Below, piece after piece: positions 28,865 through 41,471 of a stretch of 64,000 nucleotides of DNA. Source of the DNA: Tetragonia tetragonoides (taxonomy: Eukaryota; Streptophyta; Magnoliopsida; Caryophyllales; Aizoaceae); contig CM076151.1 in NCBI GenBank assembly GCA_038025085.1, positions 4,701,001-4,765,000 of the forward strand. The letters run 5' to 3'. Position 1 is the stretch's first letter. Every line of letters starts with the position of its first letter. The notes beneath the pieces were generated by a model. That model saw only the letters and a program-made list of their open reading frames with translations. It was not told where the DNA came from and ran no database searches. A program made the position numbers and the translations under genes.

Positions 28865-30000
28865 AACATCAGGGTTATCATTTAAATGCTTTCAATAATT
28901 TAGATTAATGTAATTACTCTTTTAATTCTGTACAAGTAGACGTTAATCAACATTAGTGTAGCTAACGAGTGAGAATTAAGTGCCATGTCATTGATCCTAG
29001 TAACCTGCTTCCTCTGGGTTTGTTTATGCCTTGGGGATCAAGTGATAATGACATCTACCAGCTCAAGAGGAGCCAAGGTGCATTAATGACCAGCAGTACA
29101 AAGGACACGCTCCAATTTGTACTATTCGGGACCATTTGGTCGCTAGAATTACAGCTGAGTACCAAACAATTTTGGGTCCACTTTTTGAGGCCTTCTCTCA
29201 TGAGGACAGCAAGGATTCTTTCTAGGGTATTCCATTAGGGTTTGTTGCATATTTGAGCCTATTAATATGTAATGAAATCGAATGTAATACTCAGATTATG
29301 TGAATAAGAAAAACTGATAGAGTGCTGCCTCTATTTCTGAAATCTTAAACCCTTTATCTCTTGTTTGGTGGCTTTGCCTTTATAACTTGAGTGGTGAGTT
29401 TGAGTGGCGCCTTTATTAATTGAAGCTGGTGGTTTTACCTTTAGGATTCATTTGTTGTGAGGTCCAATTTATCCCTTTTAATTTCGGAAGTTTTGTTCTT
29501 GAGAGACTCAATATAAGTGAGAGATTTTAACGAGCTAGTTTACGCATCACCTCCTCACACTTTGAAGGGGAACTTAACCTCGAGGAGTTCCACCTCGAAT
29601 GTGGCCGTTAGGTTGTATGTTTGTCTTTTTTGGGCATCTTTAATACAAGCACGCAACTTCTTGACGAGCAAAAAAAAAAATGGGGGAATCTTTAAAGCTC
29701 ACCCAATCCACTGTCTAGCGAGTCATAACCTGTTTACAATAGTAAAATAGGCGGATCAAAATGGCCACCTATTTAAAAGTGAGATGGGTCATACGCCCAT
29801 ACCGATTCAAATTGGGACAATACACTAAATATTTTATCTTAAAAAAGCACATTTAAATCTTTAAGGGGCTAAAATCGGTCAACCCGGCATGTCAACAAAC
29901 ATGTGTGACCCGACCCGGCGCGTCAAAAACATGTTTGATACAGCCATGCCCGACAATAAATACACCCCGGCCCGTTGCCCAGGCCTGAACATAAAACAAA
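28865..30000. other. Intergenic region with possible LTR-retrotransposon remnant
   Basis: No gene is recognised. About 28970-29400 has a run of sequence resembling degraded LTR-element DNA, including an AGGGTATTCCATTAGGG stretch followed by a TTTCTGAAATCTTAAACCC tract and a GC-containing downstream piece. This is a weak impression without paired LTRs. Positions 29880-29990 hold CCCGACCCGG-type motifs of the kind found in old hAT debris. Confidence 0.3.
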
Positions 30001-30007
30001 AGGGCCC

Positions 30008-30014
30008 TATAAAA
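30008..30014 (+). promoter_or_regulatory. TATA box of the ISY1 gene
   Basis: TATAAAA within GGCCCTATAAAAGG, about 205 nt before the ATG and followed by a CT-rich leader (30150-30175). It is a good match for a plant core promoter. Confidence 0.6.
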
Positions 30015-30199
30015 GGTGGTTTTGGCCCCTTACATCTGAGATTTCCGTCTAAGACTCCGATTACCTTTTCTGTTTGAAAAGAGCTCTCTGATTTCTACTC
30101 TCGTCTTTCCGCCCGATTTAGGGTTCATCAGATAACCCCTTCACCTTCTCACACACTCTCTCTCTTTCTCTCTCATCGATTCCCCATTACCCAAAGCTG

Positions 30200-30215
30200 A
30201 AACCCTAAACCCTAA
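30200..30215 (+). promoter_or_regulatory. Telo-box pair before the ISY1 start codon
   Basis: Two overlapping AAACCCTAA telo-boxes end 2 nt before the ATG. Telo-boxes are known near the starts of plant genes for translation, RNA processing and growth, which agrees with this gene's role. Confidence 0.7.
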
Positions 30216-30217
30216 CA

Positions 30218-31126
30218 ATGGCGCGAAACGAAGAGAAAGCGCAATCGATGCTAAATCGATTCATAACAATGAAGCAAGACGAGAAAAAGAAGCCAAAAGA
30301 ACGCCGTCCGTTCTTAGCATCAGAGTGTCGTGACCTAGCTGAAGCCGACAGATGGAGGCAACAAATCATGAGAGAGATCGGTCGCAAAGTCGCCGAGATT
30401 CAAAACGAAGGTTTAGGAGAACACCGTCTACGAGATCTCAACGACGAAATCAATAAACTAATCCGCGAAAAATCACATTGGGAGCGTCGTATAATTGAAC
30501 TCGGTGGCCCTAATTACACTAAACAATCGGCAAAGATGACGGATTTGGACGGGAACATTGTGGATGTACCAAACCCTAGCGGTAGAGGGCCAGGGTATAG
30601 GTATTTTGGTGCGGCGAAGAAGTTACCAGGTGTTAAGGAGCTTTTTGAGAAACCACCGGAGTTACGAAAGAGGCGAACGAGGTATGATATTTATAAGAGG
30701 ATTGATGCGAGTTATTATGGGTATAGGGATGATGAAGATGGGGTATTAGTGAAGTTGGAGGGGCCGGCGGAGGAGAGGATGAGAGGGGAGACGGTAGCAG
30801 AGTGGGAGATGATGGAGGAGATAAAGAAGGAGGCGAGGAAGGCGGTGAAGAGCGGGGAGGTGGCAATGGCGGTAGATGTGAAAGGGATATTGTTTGAAGA
30901 GGAGGAGGATGTTGTGGAGGAGGAGAGGAAGGAGAAAATGAAAGGGGATGAAGAAGAGGAGATGAAGAGAAGGGAGTTTGTTGTTCATGTGCCGTTACCG
31001 GATGAGAAAGAGATTGAGAGAATGGTTGTTGAGAAGAAGAAATTGGAATTGTTGAGTAAGTATACTAGTGAGGATTTGTTGGAAGAACAGTTGGAAGCTA
31101 AGGAGATGTTGAATATTCACAGGTAG
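30218..31126 (+). CDS. ISY1: Pre-mRNA-splicing factor ISY1 homolog
   Basis: Intronless, 302 aa. The N-terminus is the ISY1 family signature: MARNEEKAQSMLNRFITMK, ERRPFLASECRDLAEADRW, then LRDLNDEINKLIREKSHWE and a GGPNY stretch, followed by GRGPGYRYFGAAKKLPGV. The middle has YDIYKRIDASYYGYRDDEDG. The C-terminal third is an acidic and Lys-rich coiled region ending LLEEQLEAKEMLNIHR. ISY1 is a component of the spliceosomal NineTeen-complex-associated machinery, acting at catalytic steps in the nucleus. The frame is open with no lesion, and the length fits the family. The gene is oriented with the downstream coiled-coil gene, 4.3 kb away. Housekeeping expression is suggested by the TATA box and telo-boxes. 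The lack of introns in a single-copy-type gene is normal for the plant family as far as recalled. Confidence 0.97.
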   Translation: MARNEEKAQSMLNRFITMKQDEKKKPKERRPFLASECRDLAEADRWRQQIMREIGRKVAEIQNEGLGEHRLRDLNDEINKLIREKSHWERRIIELGGPNYTKQSAKMTDLDGNIVDVPNPSGRGPGYRYFGAAKKLPGVKELFEKPPELRKRRTRYDIYKRIDASYYGYRDDEDGVLVKLEGPAEERMRGETVAEWEMMEEIKKEARKAVKSGEVAMAVDVKGILFEEEEDVVEEERKEKMKGDEEEEMKRREFVVHVPLPDEKEIERMVVEKKKLELLSKYTSEDLLEEQLEAKEMLNIHR

Positions 31127-34100
31127 ATTTGATATGGGTTTGGGTGTTTTGATGATGCTTTGATGATGATTGTAAGTACTCTTGTTTTTTTGTAGTTAAT
31201 GGTAATTTGAGTTTTTTAAAGTTGGAAGTTGTTCTGAATGAAAGAATGAATTTGTTTACTTGTATTGGGTACTTGCTTGGATCATACTTGGGTTTAGTGG
31301 ATTACACTCAATTTAAGTTTAGCTGACTTTCATTTTTAGTGCCTAGTTTATTTACTCTAAAGAACTTGTGTTATTGGCTGATTTGGTTAGTGATAGTTTT
31401 CAATCTGACTATAGAAGTTGGATTATAGATTAAAATGCTATTTGGTTGAATGAAATTTTAATAAAATGTTGCGGGAGAGATTATTACAAATTGTTACATA
31501 TATTCCTTGTAATTTAATGATGCTTTCTTGTAGTTGTTTGAGGAGAGTTTTTTTATTTACAAATTGTGATTAGTTGGTTTGAATGAATTAGCTTGGATTT
31601 AGCTAAGTTTGACAGTGTTTTGTTTATGGTGTCAAAAATATTTTTCTTGAGAACTTGTGTTATAGGACTAAATTGGTTATTGCTGATGTTCAATTTGATT
31701 CTTCAGTATGAACTATAGAAGTTGGAGTGAAGATTGGAATACTATTTAGTAGGAAGTGGGAGAAGGCTCTCTCTTGATTCCTCTCCCAATATGTGCACTG
31801 TGTGTATCTAAATTTGTTGCACCTGCTAAGGTGTTGCAGTTTGGACCTACATGTTGAGCTTTAAAAATCATTATCAGGGTTTCTGTTTCGGGTTACTTAT
31901 ATCCTTTAGAGGTGGGTCAATATGTCTCCTGTTGTTCAAGGATTTCACTTACTCATCACACTGAAGAAGTTCTAATTAACCTTCCATTGCAATGTTTCAC
32001 TTGGTTTGCTTTGTTAGACTGATGAAATATGAAGTAATTGTCTTGGACTCATTTGTTATTTGTTTTATACAGGAGTTTTCTTGTATTGTTTGATGAGAAC
32101 TTTGCATTTACTATTTGTGACCACCTATAACATCTATACAAACTAGGTTCAAGCTCCGAGGCTTAATGTGTAGATTTCTATAGTTGGTGAATTTCTTTCG
32201 TCCTGTTGAGGGCAAAATACCTTATCCAATATCACTAGATAAGGCACAACCACCTTGGAAAGATCTTCAGAAAAATGTCAGAAATGACCATAGAAGGTTT
32301 ATTCCAAAACACCTGTCTTACATGGATTGAGGCAGCCAAATTTGCAATATGATAATATGAAGATATCTCAACTGTTGGAATATTTCCTTTACGATATGTG
32401 ATTTTTTCTAGCAATCTCTGTACACACTCCAAAGTCATGGTCAAGGCCCTTCAAGCATTGGAACCACAGGGTCAAGATCCCACTCTGAACTCCACAGTCC
32501 TATAATCCTCCTCGTCACCCTTGTAAATAAGTCTTATTGCTAGCCCTTACTTTGGCTAAGCTAGCTTCATATGAGTTTCAAGTTTCAAACCTTCCCATAG
32601 GCTTTTACTGAACCCTACACAGCATATATCAAAAGTGGATGTTGACCATGAAGCTATCACTCACCCACCTAATTCATCTCAAAGACTCTTGCTCTTGTTT
32701 TGGACTGATCTTTATGGCCCCAAGACTGCACGTAGAAGAGCCATGTGGGTGCAAGTTAACATACTTTATAATCCAGTTGATTCATGGGGCAGACCATCTC
32801 ACATAGTTTATTGTCCTATTTAATTTTTGCATTTTTTTGCAAAGCATCAAAATGTATTCTGTACAATCACAAAGAGAGGCCTGATCGTTTGAGCTTAGTT
32901 CAAATGTCTTTAGTTAGATTTTTCGTTTGTTCTATGTTGGAGAGGTCCATCTTTAGGACTTTTTTACTTGTAGATACTAGATACGCTTTTAAGAACCAGG
33001 CCAGGATGTACCTGGTGAATTTCGTGACTTGCAGGTGGAGTGGGTCAACTTGATAAATGTCAGGTGGGTTTGCGTTGATCCTTGGAGACGGGTTTGCCAA
33101 GTTTGATTTAAGCATTTGAGTTGACAGTGGCTTGGTATGTGCAATTTGGTTTGTTGCTTGAGTGGTTTTGGTGTTTGAGGATGGGCAGGAGCAGTTCCGC
33201 GCTATTTTGCGTCCTAGTCGTAACTGATTGGTCTGATTCCACCCAGTCTGGCTGTTCTTTTAGCAGTTTAATCTATTTGTTTGGGTAATCAGTTTTTTTC
33301 TAGATCATATCACTGGTTTGTTCTGTGTCAAACTGCGTGGACTAGCTGGTCTAATCCTGTTCTTACGATCTTGCTAGTTTTGAGTTTTGATGTCGGGTGG
33401 ATAATTGCCCTCTGTATTGTTGACAAGAGTCAAGGAGATGATGGTGCTCCTCAGACCTCAAACATATTATTTTTTTGACAACTAAACCTGTAGTTTTGCA
33501 ACTGAAGAGGCAACTCCTTTGGTGATGCTAATTTCCACTGAAAGACTTATTCTCTTGATGATGTCTGCTTTAAAATTGAACATAATAGAACAGCTTGCTT
33601 TTGATTCTTGTACTGGAATTTAGTCCCTCATCTGAACTGAAGTCTTTTCATGTGTGAGCTTGTGTTTTTAATCAAAATTGTTTCATTTGTGAGCTTGAAT
33701 CTGAGATTCCCAGAACTGTCAGGTGTTTATGCTCATTGTTTTTTGCTTAACAGGTGTTTATGTTCATTTACTCCTATCTTCCATGACTTGATGAAGGTTC
33801 TGAGCTCTCCAGGTTCTCTGATCGAGTCCCTCTCCTTCCCCCGAGAAAAAAGAAAAAAAAAAGAGTAAAAGGATAATACAGGGAATATGACTGGTATTAG
33901 ACAAAGTAATTGAGCTAAAATGGTGCTGCCATGCAGATAGATGCATGTATATGTATAGGAAAAGAAAATGCAGGAAATATACAGTAATTGATCTAAAATG
34001 AAGCTGCTGCCAGGGAACAGGGAGGGAGAATCAGTGCTCTCCAACCCAATTCTCAACTAGTGTGAACATCAAATTCGCTTTGGTCTAGGGATGACAATGA

Positions 34101-34855
34101 ATTTGAGCCCGACCAAATCCGTGGATCCAAACACACTTATTTGGATTTAGTATCATTTACTAGACCTAATTGATCTAGGTCTAAGGGTTCTAAATGGATA
34201 TGAATTTGAGTCCAACATCATGGACACAAAACATGGCCTAAACTCGATCTCTTGACTTGCCAACATGTAAAAAAATCTAAAAAAAATAATAATAAAATCA
34301 AATTTTAACGTCACGATTGGAAGATGAAAATCATAAAACTTAATTCGTAGGGCGTCTATATTTGAATACAATGTCAGATTTGCTTCTCAAAAAAAAAAAA
34401 AAAAAACAATGTCAGATTTGTATTTTAAAATCAACCATTTGCTACATTAGTATTGAAAAAACTCCGACATACATTCAAAATCCAGCGTTCTGGCTAAAGT
34501 ATTTTGATAACTTCAAAATTATTTATTTTTTCATTAAAAGATTTTCTATTGAAACTTTTGAAATACTCCTTAGTAAAAGGATTGAAATCAAAAACATTAG
34601 CTGTCTTAATTCGCAGCTCGTCTTGTCTATGGATTAAGGAAATAATGCAAATATTTTAGAAAGGTAAAATATATTATTTTAAAAAATTTGATCTTTTGGT
34701 CAACGATGGACTAAGCCTACACGAAATTTTGTACATAACACGATTAGTATAATCCTGGCAAAATGGCAATTAGTAATAGTGCCAGCCCATGAACAACTTT
34801 AGCTGGGTCTAAACTCTAAACAAAGAACGCGACAAGGTCCAGCAAAACACGATTC
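31127..34855. other. Intergenic region, no gene recognised
   Basis: About 3.7 kb of AT-rich DNA with scattered short frames and no recognisable protein. Positions about 34090-34390 resemble old repeat debris, with an A-run at 34389-34406. The 3' end of the ISY1 transcript lies at the start. Confidence 0.6.
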
Positions 34856-34939
34856 CCCCTCTTTCTCTCTCTCTCTCTCTCTCTCTCCGTTCTCTCTCCT
34901 CTCTCCTCTCTCCTCTCTCCTGTCTCCCTTCTCTTCTCC
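34856..34939 (+). repeat. CT-rich microsatellite in the leader or promoter of the coiled-coil gene
   Basis: A (CT)n run followed by CTCTCTCCT repeats, about 470 nt before the ATG. Pyrimidine tracts of this kind are common in plant core promoters and leaders. A leader intron probably runs from near 35187 to the TTTCAG at 35410. Confidence 0.75.
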
Positions 34940-35412
34940 AAGCATGGGAAATGCACGTCACATACAAATACTCTACTCGAACCAGTCAATCACCCCCTAA
35001 ATTCTTCTTCAACTTAAAACAAAATTGATCAATTTTGCTTTGAAATGCATTAATCTTCTTCTTTGTGTTCTGCCCAATTCAAAACTTCTGGGTCAATTTG
35101 GAGAGAGAAAGAGACAGGAGAGGCGCTTTCAAGCATTTTGCCCACTTCAATTTAGCAATTCCTCAGTTTCTCATTTCTGTTTTGGTGGGTACCTTCTCTA
35201 TCTATTGAAATTCTCTATTTTTTTTTTGATTTGTGATCATTTTTCAAAAATTCTAAGATATGCTTTCTTTGGGTATTAGAGACCTTGTTCATTTTTGTTA
35301 TGTTTACTGGGTTTTCATTTAAAATCGACTTTATTCAGAAACTGTGTGTGGAAATTGAATATGGGTATTTAGTTCCTAATTGTTTTCATATTTGCTGGTG
35401 GTAATTTCAGAT

Positions 35413-38400
35413 ATGGATGAAAGTTCGAGGGAGGACAAGGAGACTTTATATGCTCGCATTAAGCACCTGGAGCAAGGTGTTTTGCTTAATTTTGTATATA
35501 TTTGTTTATCTATCTTAGTTTTAGCTTGTATTTTGAAGTTGTTAGGTGACTTAGAGGATATTCAAAGAACTGAATTGTGGAAATGAATTGTCAGAATAAC
35601 TGCTTGCTTATTGTTGTTTCTGCTTTAGAAGTTTGAGATGGACATGTTGGAAAAACCTATCTAATTCGAGATTGAGATCGTATTGTAGTCGAAGTGTTAA
35701 TTTAGCTATACTTATCAGTACATGTCTAAATCACAAAATAGTTTCTTGGATTTATCCTACGTTGTTCATTTGGTTCGGGCTGAAGAGACACTTCTAATTT
35801 TGTTGACTACTGCTGGTAGTCACAAATGATTATATTTGGAGAAGTTCTGTACATCTATTTGGACTCTCGACTCTCTCTCTTTAGTCATTTGGATTTCGGA
35901 CTCCCTCGTTACCCTCACTATTGATTTCCGAAGAGTAAATGGTCATCCTCACTTGTCGACAGCAGTGACGAATGTCCGAACCTTTTGTCTTCAGCACTGG
36001 CATTTTCTGTCAAACCCCGACCATGTGCCACCTTAATTACCCTTGGCCTTTGGTCTTCGGGGCAATGGGAGGAAAAACTTGATTAAAAAGAATAGAAACC
36101 ATGATATTAAAGCCCATATTCGAGTAATTATTTGCCCAAATTAAAGACTGATTGAGCAGTGATTCTGTCCCAATAGGTAGTTAACGAACTGCAGTTTGTC
36201 TTGCCATGATGATGCCAGTGGTGTTTGATGTGCTGCCTGCTTCCAGCGGATGGTAATGGGAAAGGAGTGGAAAGGGAATGCTGGGTAATAATGGATCTTT
36301 CAAGAAAGTTGTTTAAATAGATGGCTGATATTATACAAGTAATAAGCAGGATGTCTCACGACAGCAGGTGATTTGCTCGAACCAGTTCCAGTTTCGATTG
36401 AGAAGGGCGCTAAGCAAACATATCAGCAGGGTGATAAGGGTGGGCATTGTAGGGTGAGACTTGTTCGGAGATGGTTTCAGGAGGTGATTGTGGAAATTTA
36501 AATGGAGGAATTCAGGGAGAGGTTGCCAGTTCGGAAGGGGATGGAAGTTCTTACTTGGCCAATGATCTTGGCATAGAAGATGATTGCCTTCTTATTGACG
36601 AGCTTAGGAGAACTGGTGCTACTAAGGATTGGGTGTCACATGCATCTGACACACCCATTGTAGACCTGCAAGATGCTGCTCTTTTTAATGAGTCTGCTGC
36701 AAGTTGTTCTGTGATTTAAAGGGTGGCTCACCAGGAGGAGGTTAGGATGATAGAGCAGTTTGGCTCTTCTTCACAGTGTGGGTCACTTCGTCAGCCAGAG
36801 TCATTGAACCCGGATGAGTTTCAGGATTCAGGAAGATCGGCTCCTTCTGACTCCATCTGGATTCAGGAAGATCGGCTCCATCTGGGTTCAGGAAGATCGG
36901 CTCCTTCTGACTCCATCTGTATTGAGTCATACACTTGGCAGTGAGGCTGGATGCTTGGGGAAAAGCACATTGTGATGCAATGGGATTAATGCTTGTTGAC
37001 ACTATGGGGAGCAAAGCTCCTCTTGGTACTAAGCCTAGGCAAAAGAAGGGTAGTCAAGAGCTAGAGATTTGAATTCTAGTATTTACTATGATGGTTGTGG
37101 GTTAAAGAAGGGTTTTATGGATAAACACTGATCGTTAGAGTCCTTTTTTTTCTATGGTTGGTTGGGTCTTGGTTTAGCACTGGGTGTAGCTCCTCTCCTT
37201 GAGGATGACTCTTTCTTGTATTCTTTGTTTCTTCCTTATTAAAATTCTTTTTCGTATCTAATAAAATTATAAGTGAAAAAAAACAAAATTGTTAGGTTGT
37301 AAATTAGAGTATTAGTGAAGTGGGTGGTAGACTAGAATGTTTATGCAAGGACCGACATCCCCTTTTTGCCTTCATCTTAGTATTTATATTTGTATTGTAT
37401 TCTTGTCCTACCCCAAAGAAGTAAAGGTCATTCAGAGGCTATCAATGCTTCATCATTCTAATTTTTTTTTCATGTCAAGCAACTGTTGTGCTGCTATAAT
37501 TTGTTTTCCTAGAAAGGTTATTCTTATTAATTTTGAATGTGTTAGAGCGAGATGAACTACAAAAAGACATTGAACAATTGTGCATGCAGCAAGCCGGTCC
37601 AAGCTATATTGCTCTTGCAAAGCAGATGCATATCCGAAGGTATGAAGAACGTATTTCATTAAATGAAGCTATAAGTGATGACTAATTTCTTTCTTTCTCA
37701 TCTGGGGCCTGAAGTGGGAATTTTCAAATGCCGAGGAATGTGACAAGGAAGTTCTTTAATGGTTTATTAGGACAGCTGGCTTGGAACAGGAGATTGAAAA
37801 CTTGAAAAACAAATTGGCTGCTTGCACCAAAGAGAATTCAGATCTCAGTGATGAGCTTTCAGAGGCTAAGAGAATTAAAGTGCGTGTTTGCTTTTAGTTC
37901 AATTCATTGATTCTGCTTCTGCTCGTGTCTTATATGTCTGCTTTGCTTTTTTCAGACATATATAGATCAACTGCATAAAGTGGAAGTTGCAAAGGTGTGC
38001 ATCTCTCTCTCGTTCTTCTTATGTGAGACTCGCCAATGACTTTTGTTGGTAGTGGCATTCTTCATCAATTGGTCTAAGAACTAGTTAGTGATTGACTTTT
38101 GTGGTTAGACCTGTTGGAGGCTTGGAGCAGATTCTCAAACAGATTTGGAATATGTAGGTCAATGGTGTAGGACGACGAACAACAGTATGTCTATATTATT
38201 TGGTAGTTTGTTTTTCAACACAGAAACTCATATGAGGCGCCCTCATGCATGAGGCGTGACACCTGTGAGCTAAAAAAGTGGTACCACCATACATAAAAAA
38301 CGAACCTCCCAACGAAAAAAGTTAAACTTTTGGCCGCCTCATTCATGTCGACCCACCTCATAAGAGCATTACTAAATTTTCAAACCACCTGAAGACTCCA

Positions 38401-41400
38401 ATTTAACTTTAGCTATGATTAGGTAATGTGGCCCTGATGTTATAGAGTTACAGTAGTTCCTTATCCTAGATCTCATGGAATATGGTTGTATCTGAGACAC
38501 AGTCTGCACAGATTTCACAGTTTAAGTGGTTGATGCATTGGTGCTTGCTTTATGGAAGAAAGTGTGGACATGGAGATTAATTAGACTCAAGCGCACCTCC
38601 TTGATTCATTAGTTAACTTTATACATGAAAATGATTGGGCCAAACAGGGAAAGTATGCTTCCAGTTTTCAGTTTTGGAGTTTTGAGATGTGTGAATGTAG
38701 CAGTTGGAACCTCATATTTTGTTTCCTGTTGTCACAGAACACAGAAGTAGTAAAGCAACTTGAATACATACGTGGAGCTGTTACTGATGCATTTGCCGAC
38801 CGTGATCATGCAATAATGGAGGTCAACCTTTTTTCTGTAATGAATGACTTTGAAAGATGCTTGTATTTCTGTGAATATTAAAAATGTTGTCTGGTTGATT
38901 GCAGGCTGAGAAAGCCAAAGAAAATGAAGATCTCATGTCTCAGAAAGTGAATGATGCTGAAAAGAGGTATCGTCTAATTGTCTCTTCAATTTTGTGATCC
39001 ATTAGCTCTTTAAGTTTTAAGAGGCTTGAAATTATGTGTGTTTATGTGAATGGTGGCTTACTTCAATTGTTCATTCATGCTTGTTTAAGAAGTCAGTTTT
39101 AAATTATTTTGTAATGGATTTCCACTTTTGTGGGCATTCAACTTTGGATAAATTATAACCTAGTCGATGAGGTCATTTTCTGAATCGAGGAATGAGTGTA
39201 ATAACTGTCTGCAGATTCTGAGATTCTGGAAACATCAGTATCCATTTTGGAGGTATATGATAACGAAGAAATTTTATTAAAACTGTATAAAGAAGAGATT
39301 ATAAGCTAAGAGGACAAGGAGTCCTCAAAACTGTTTTCTATAATTCAAAACTGTTTTCGTGGGTCTTTCGGAAACAACCTCTCCACTAGGCGACTAGTCA
39401 GGGGTAAGGCTGCGTACATCTAGACCTCCCCAGACCCCGCCCTCGGCGGAATGCCTACTGGGCGGTTGTTGTTGTTGTTTAGGACAGGGAGTCCTCAAAC
39501 AATATTCTAGATTGCATATCAAGCCAGTGATGTTGCACTTCGGTGAGGGCACTCCTCTAAAAGCCCTTGAAGCCTTGGCCCACAACGAGGCCAAGTACAC
39601 CACCCGATCCCAAACAAAATCAAGAGGCGTCGACACCCCATCATCCATGCATTCCATTTTAGTCACACACACCAAAAAATAGCAAAGAAAGAACACCATC
39701 GCAACACCCTATTGTCCTTTCCTCTACCAAGCCCCAAAGAGGCGAAGACCAAGAAGGCGAGAATGTATACTCTGAATAATAGTGGGAGGACAAATGAAAT
39801 AGTCCCCCTAATAGTAAACATCCTGCCCAAAGGGACTTAAAATGACAATATATGAGTAAATGCAAACACGTTTCACTACCCTGATTACAAAGCAGTGAAG
39901 CACACACATGTTCGGGGAAATAGAGTCCTGGAGTGGGTATAATTCTTTTCCGTTGTCTTTTCCGTTGTCACTTTATTTGTCATTCTTGTGTAGAGTCCTG
40001 GAGTGGGCGAATAGAGGTTTAGTCATCATTTAGTAGGTTGTAGTTTTGTAAGCCTAAGAGCGAGGTTGGCAATAAGGTTTCTAAATAACATATCCCTAGT
40101 TAGAGAATGGCTTGGCTAGGATAGTTTCTTTTTCTTTGGGATAAGATGCTTGGGAGTAATATGGGGGTCTTCCACACAGACACACAATCAACATTGGCAT
40201 CTAATCCACTTATTGTTTGAAATAGTATATACTCAGGCTTGAACTCCTCTTTCTTTTCCGTAGACTCATGTAGGCTGCAATCCTCCCCTACAAACATAAT
40301 AAGTTATTGTCAAGCCCAACGATATTTCACAGTGATTGGAAAGAAATAGGGAGAAGGATAAAGAGGGTGGAGCTTAGAACTTAGAAGGGTGTTCGGGAGA
40401 GAGCGATGTGAAGAAATTGGTTTTACCTGACCTGGGTATCTTTCATATGTTTCTTTCTTGGTTTATTTTCTTCTTGAAAGATACTTGTAAAAGATGCTTT
40501 CATCTTGGGAAGCCAAAAATTGAAGACTAATCCACGTGTGTTTCTGGGCTTCTTGAGGCCTCGGAATGGAACTTATTTTCGCACCATATTGCATGGGATA
40601 GGGACACCCCTAGGGGACACGGGAGGACCCTGAGTTAGGTTATTGAGTCCCTATTAGGCTTGGAAGGCTGATTATGCTGTTGGATTGGACACTGAAATCA
40701 TGGGTGAATACAGAGTCTTGAAACCCGGATGGCCTACGGGAGAAACAGGGGGGTCCTCTTGGGTCACAATAGACCCCCGGTAGAAGTTTGGGAAAAATCT
40801 CAACCGGCCCCCGGAAGCCGAAAATTGAAGGCTATAAGCCTACCCACGTTTTTTGGCTTCCAGAGGCCCAGGAACGGAAGTTGTTATTTTCGCACAATAT
40901 CGCACAAGACACCCTTAGTGGACATGGAAGGCCCCCAGTGTCGGTGGGGCACTATTAGGCTTGGAAGCCCATTTCATGGCCACACACTTCAAAGGGCCAA
41001 ACACCAAAATGATGGATGAAAATGAAGTTTGGAGTCCCAAATGTTCTACTGAGGGCACGGGGAGTCCTCTTGGGTCTCAATAAACCTCCCGGAGAAGTTT
41101 GAGCAAATATCTCAACCGAGCTTAAGGAGGCAAATTGAAGGCTATAATCAATGTTTTTTGGGCTTTCAAATGCCCCGGAATGGAAGTTGCTATATTTGCA
41201 CCATATCGCATGTGACGACCATAGGGGAAACGAGAGGCCCCGGGGTTCGGTCATTGGGTCCTTATTAGGCATGTAAAGTTGTTTTGTGGTCACCCACTTT
41301 GAAAGATGAACGCCAAAATCATGGGTGAATACGAAATTGGAAGACCTCAATGGCCTACCGGGGAAATTGGGGATCTTCCTGATAGACCTCGGGAAAAGTT

Positions 41401-41437
41401 TGGGCAAAAATCTCCACCAATTAAAGGCTATAAGCCA

Positions 41438-41471
<34 letters not shown>

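Noticed and set aside
28969..29238. 89-codon frame that might be a retroelement gag-like remnant
   Set aside because: The likeness is only an impression; no second LTR or protein motif could be shown, so it is mentioned only as weak background.
29880..29990. Possible hAT remnant with CCCGACCCGG motifs
   Set aside because: No inverted repeat pair or target-site duplication could be found.
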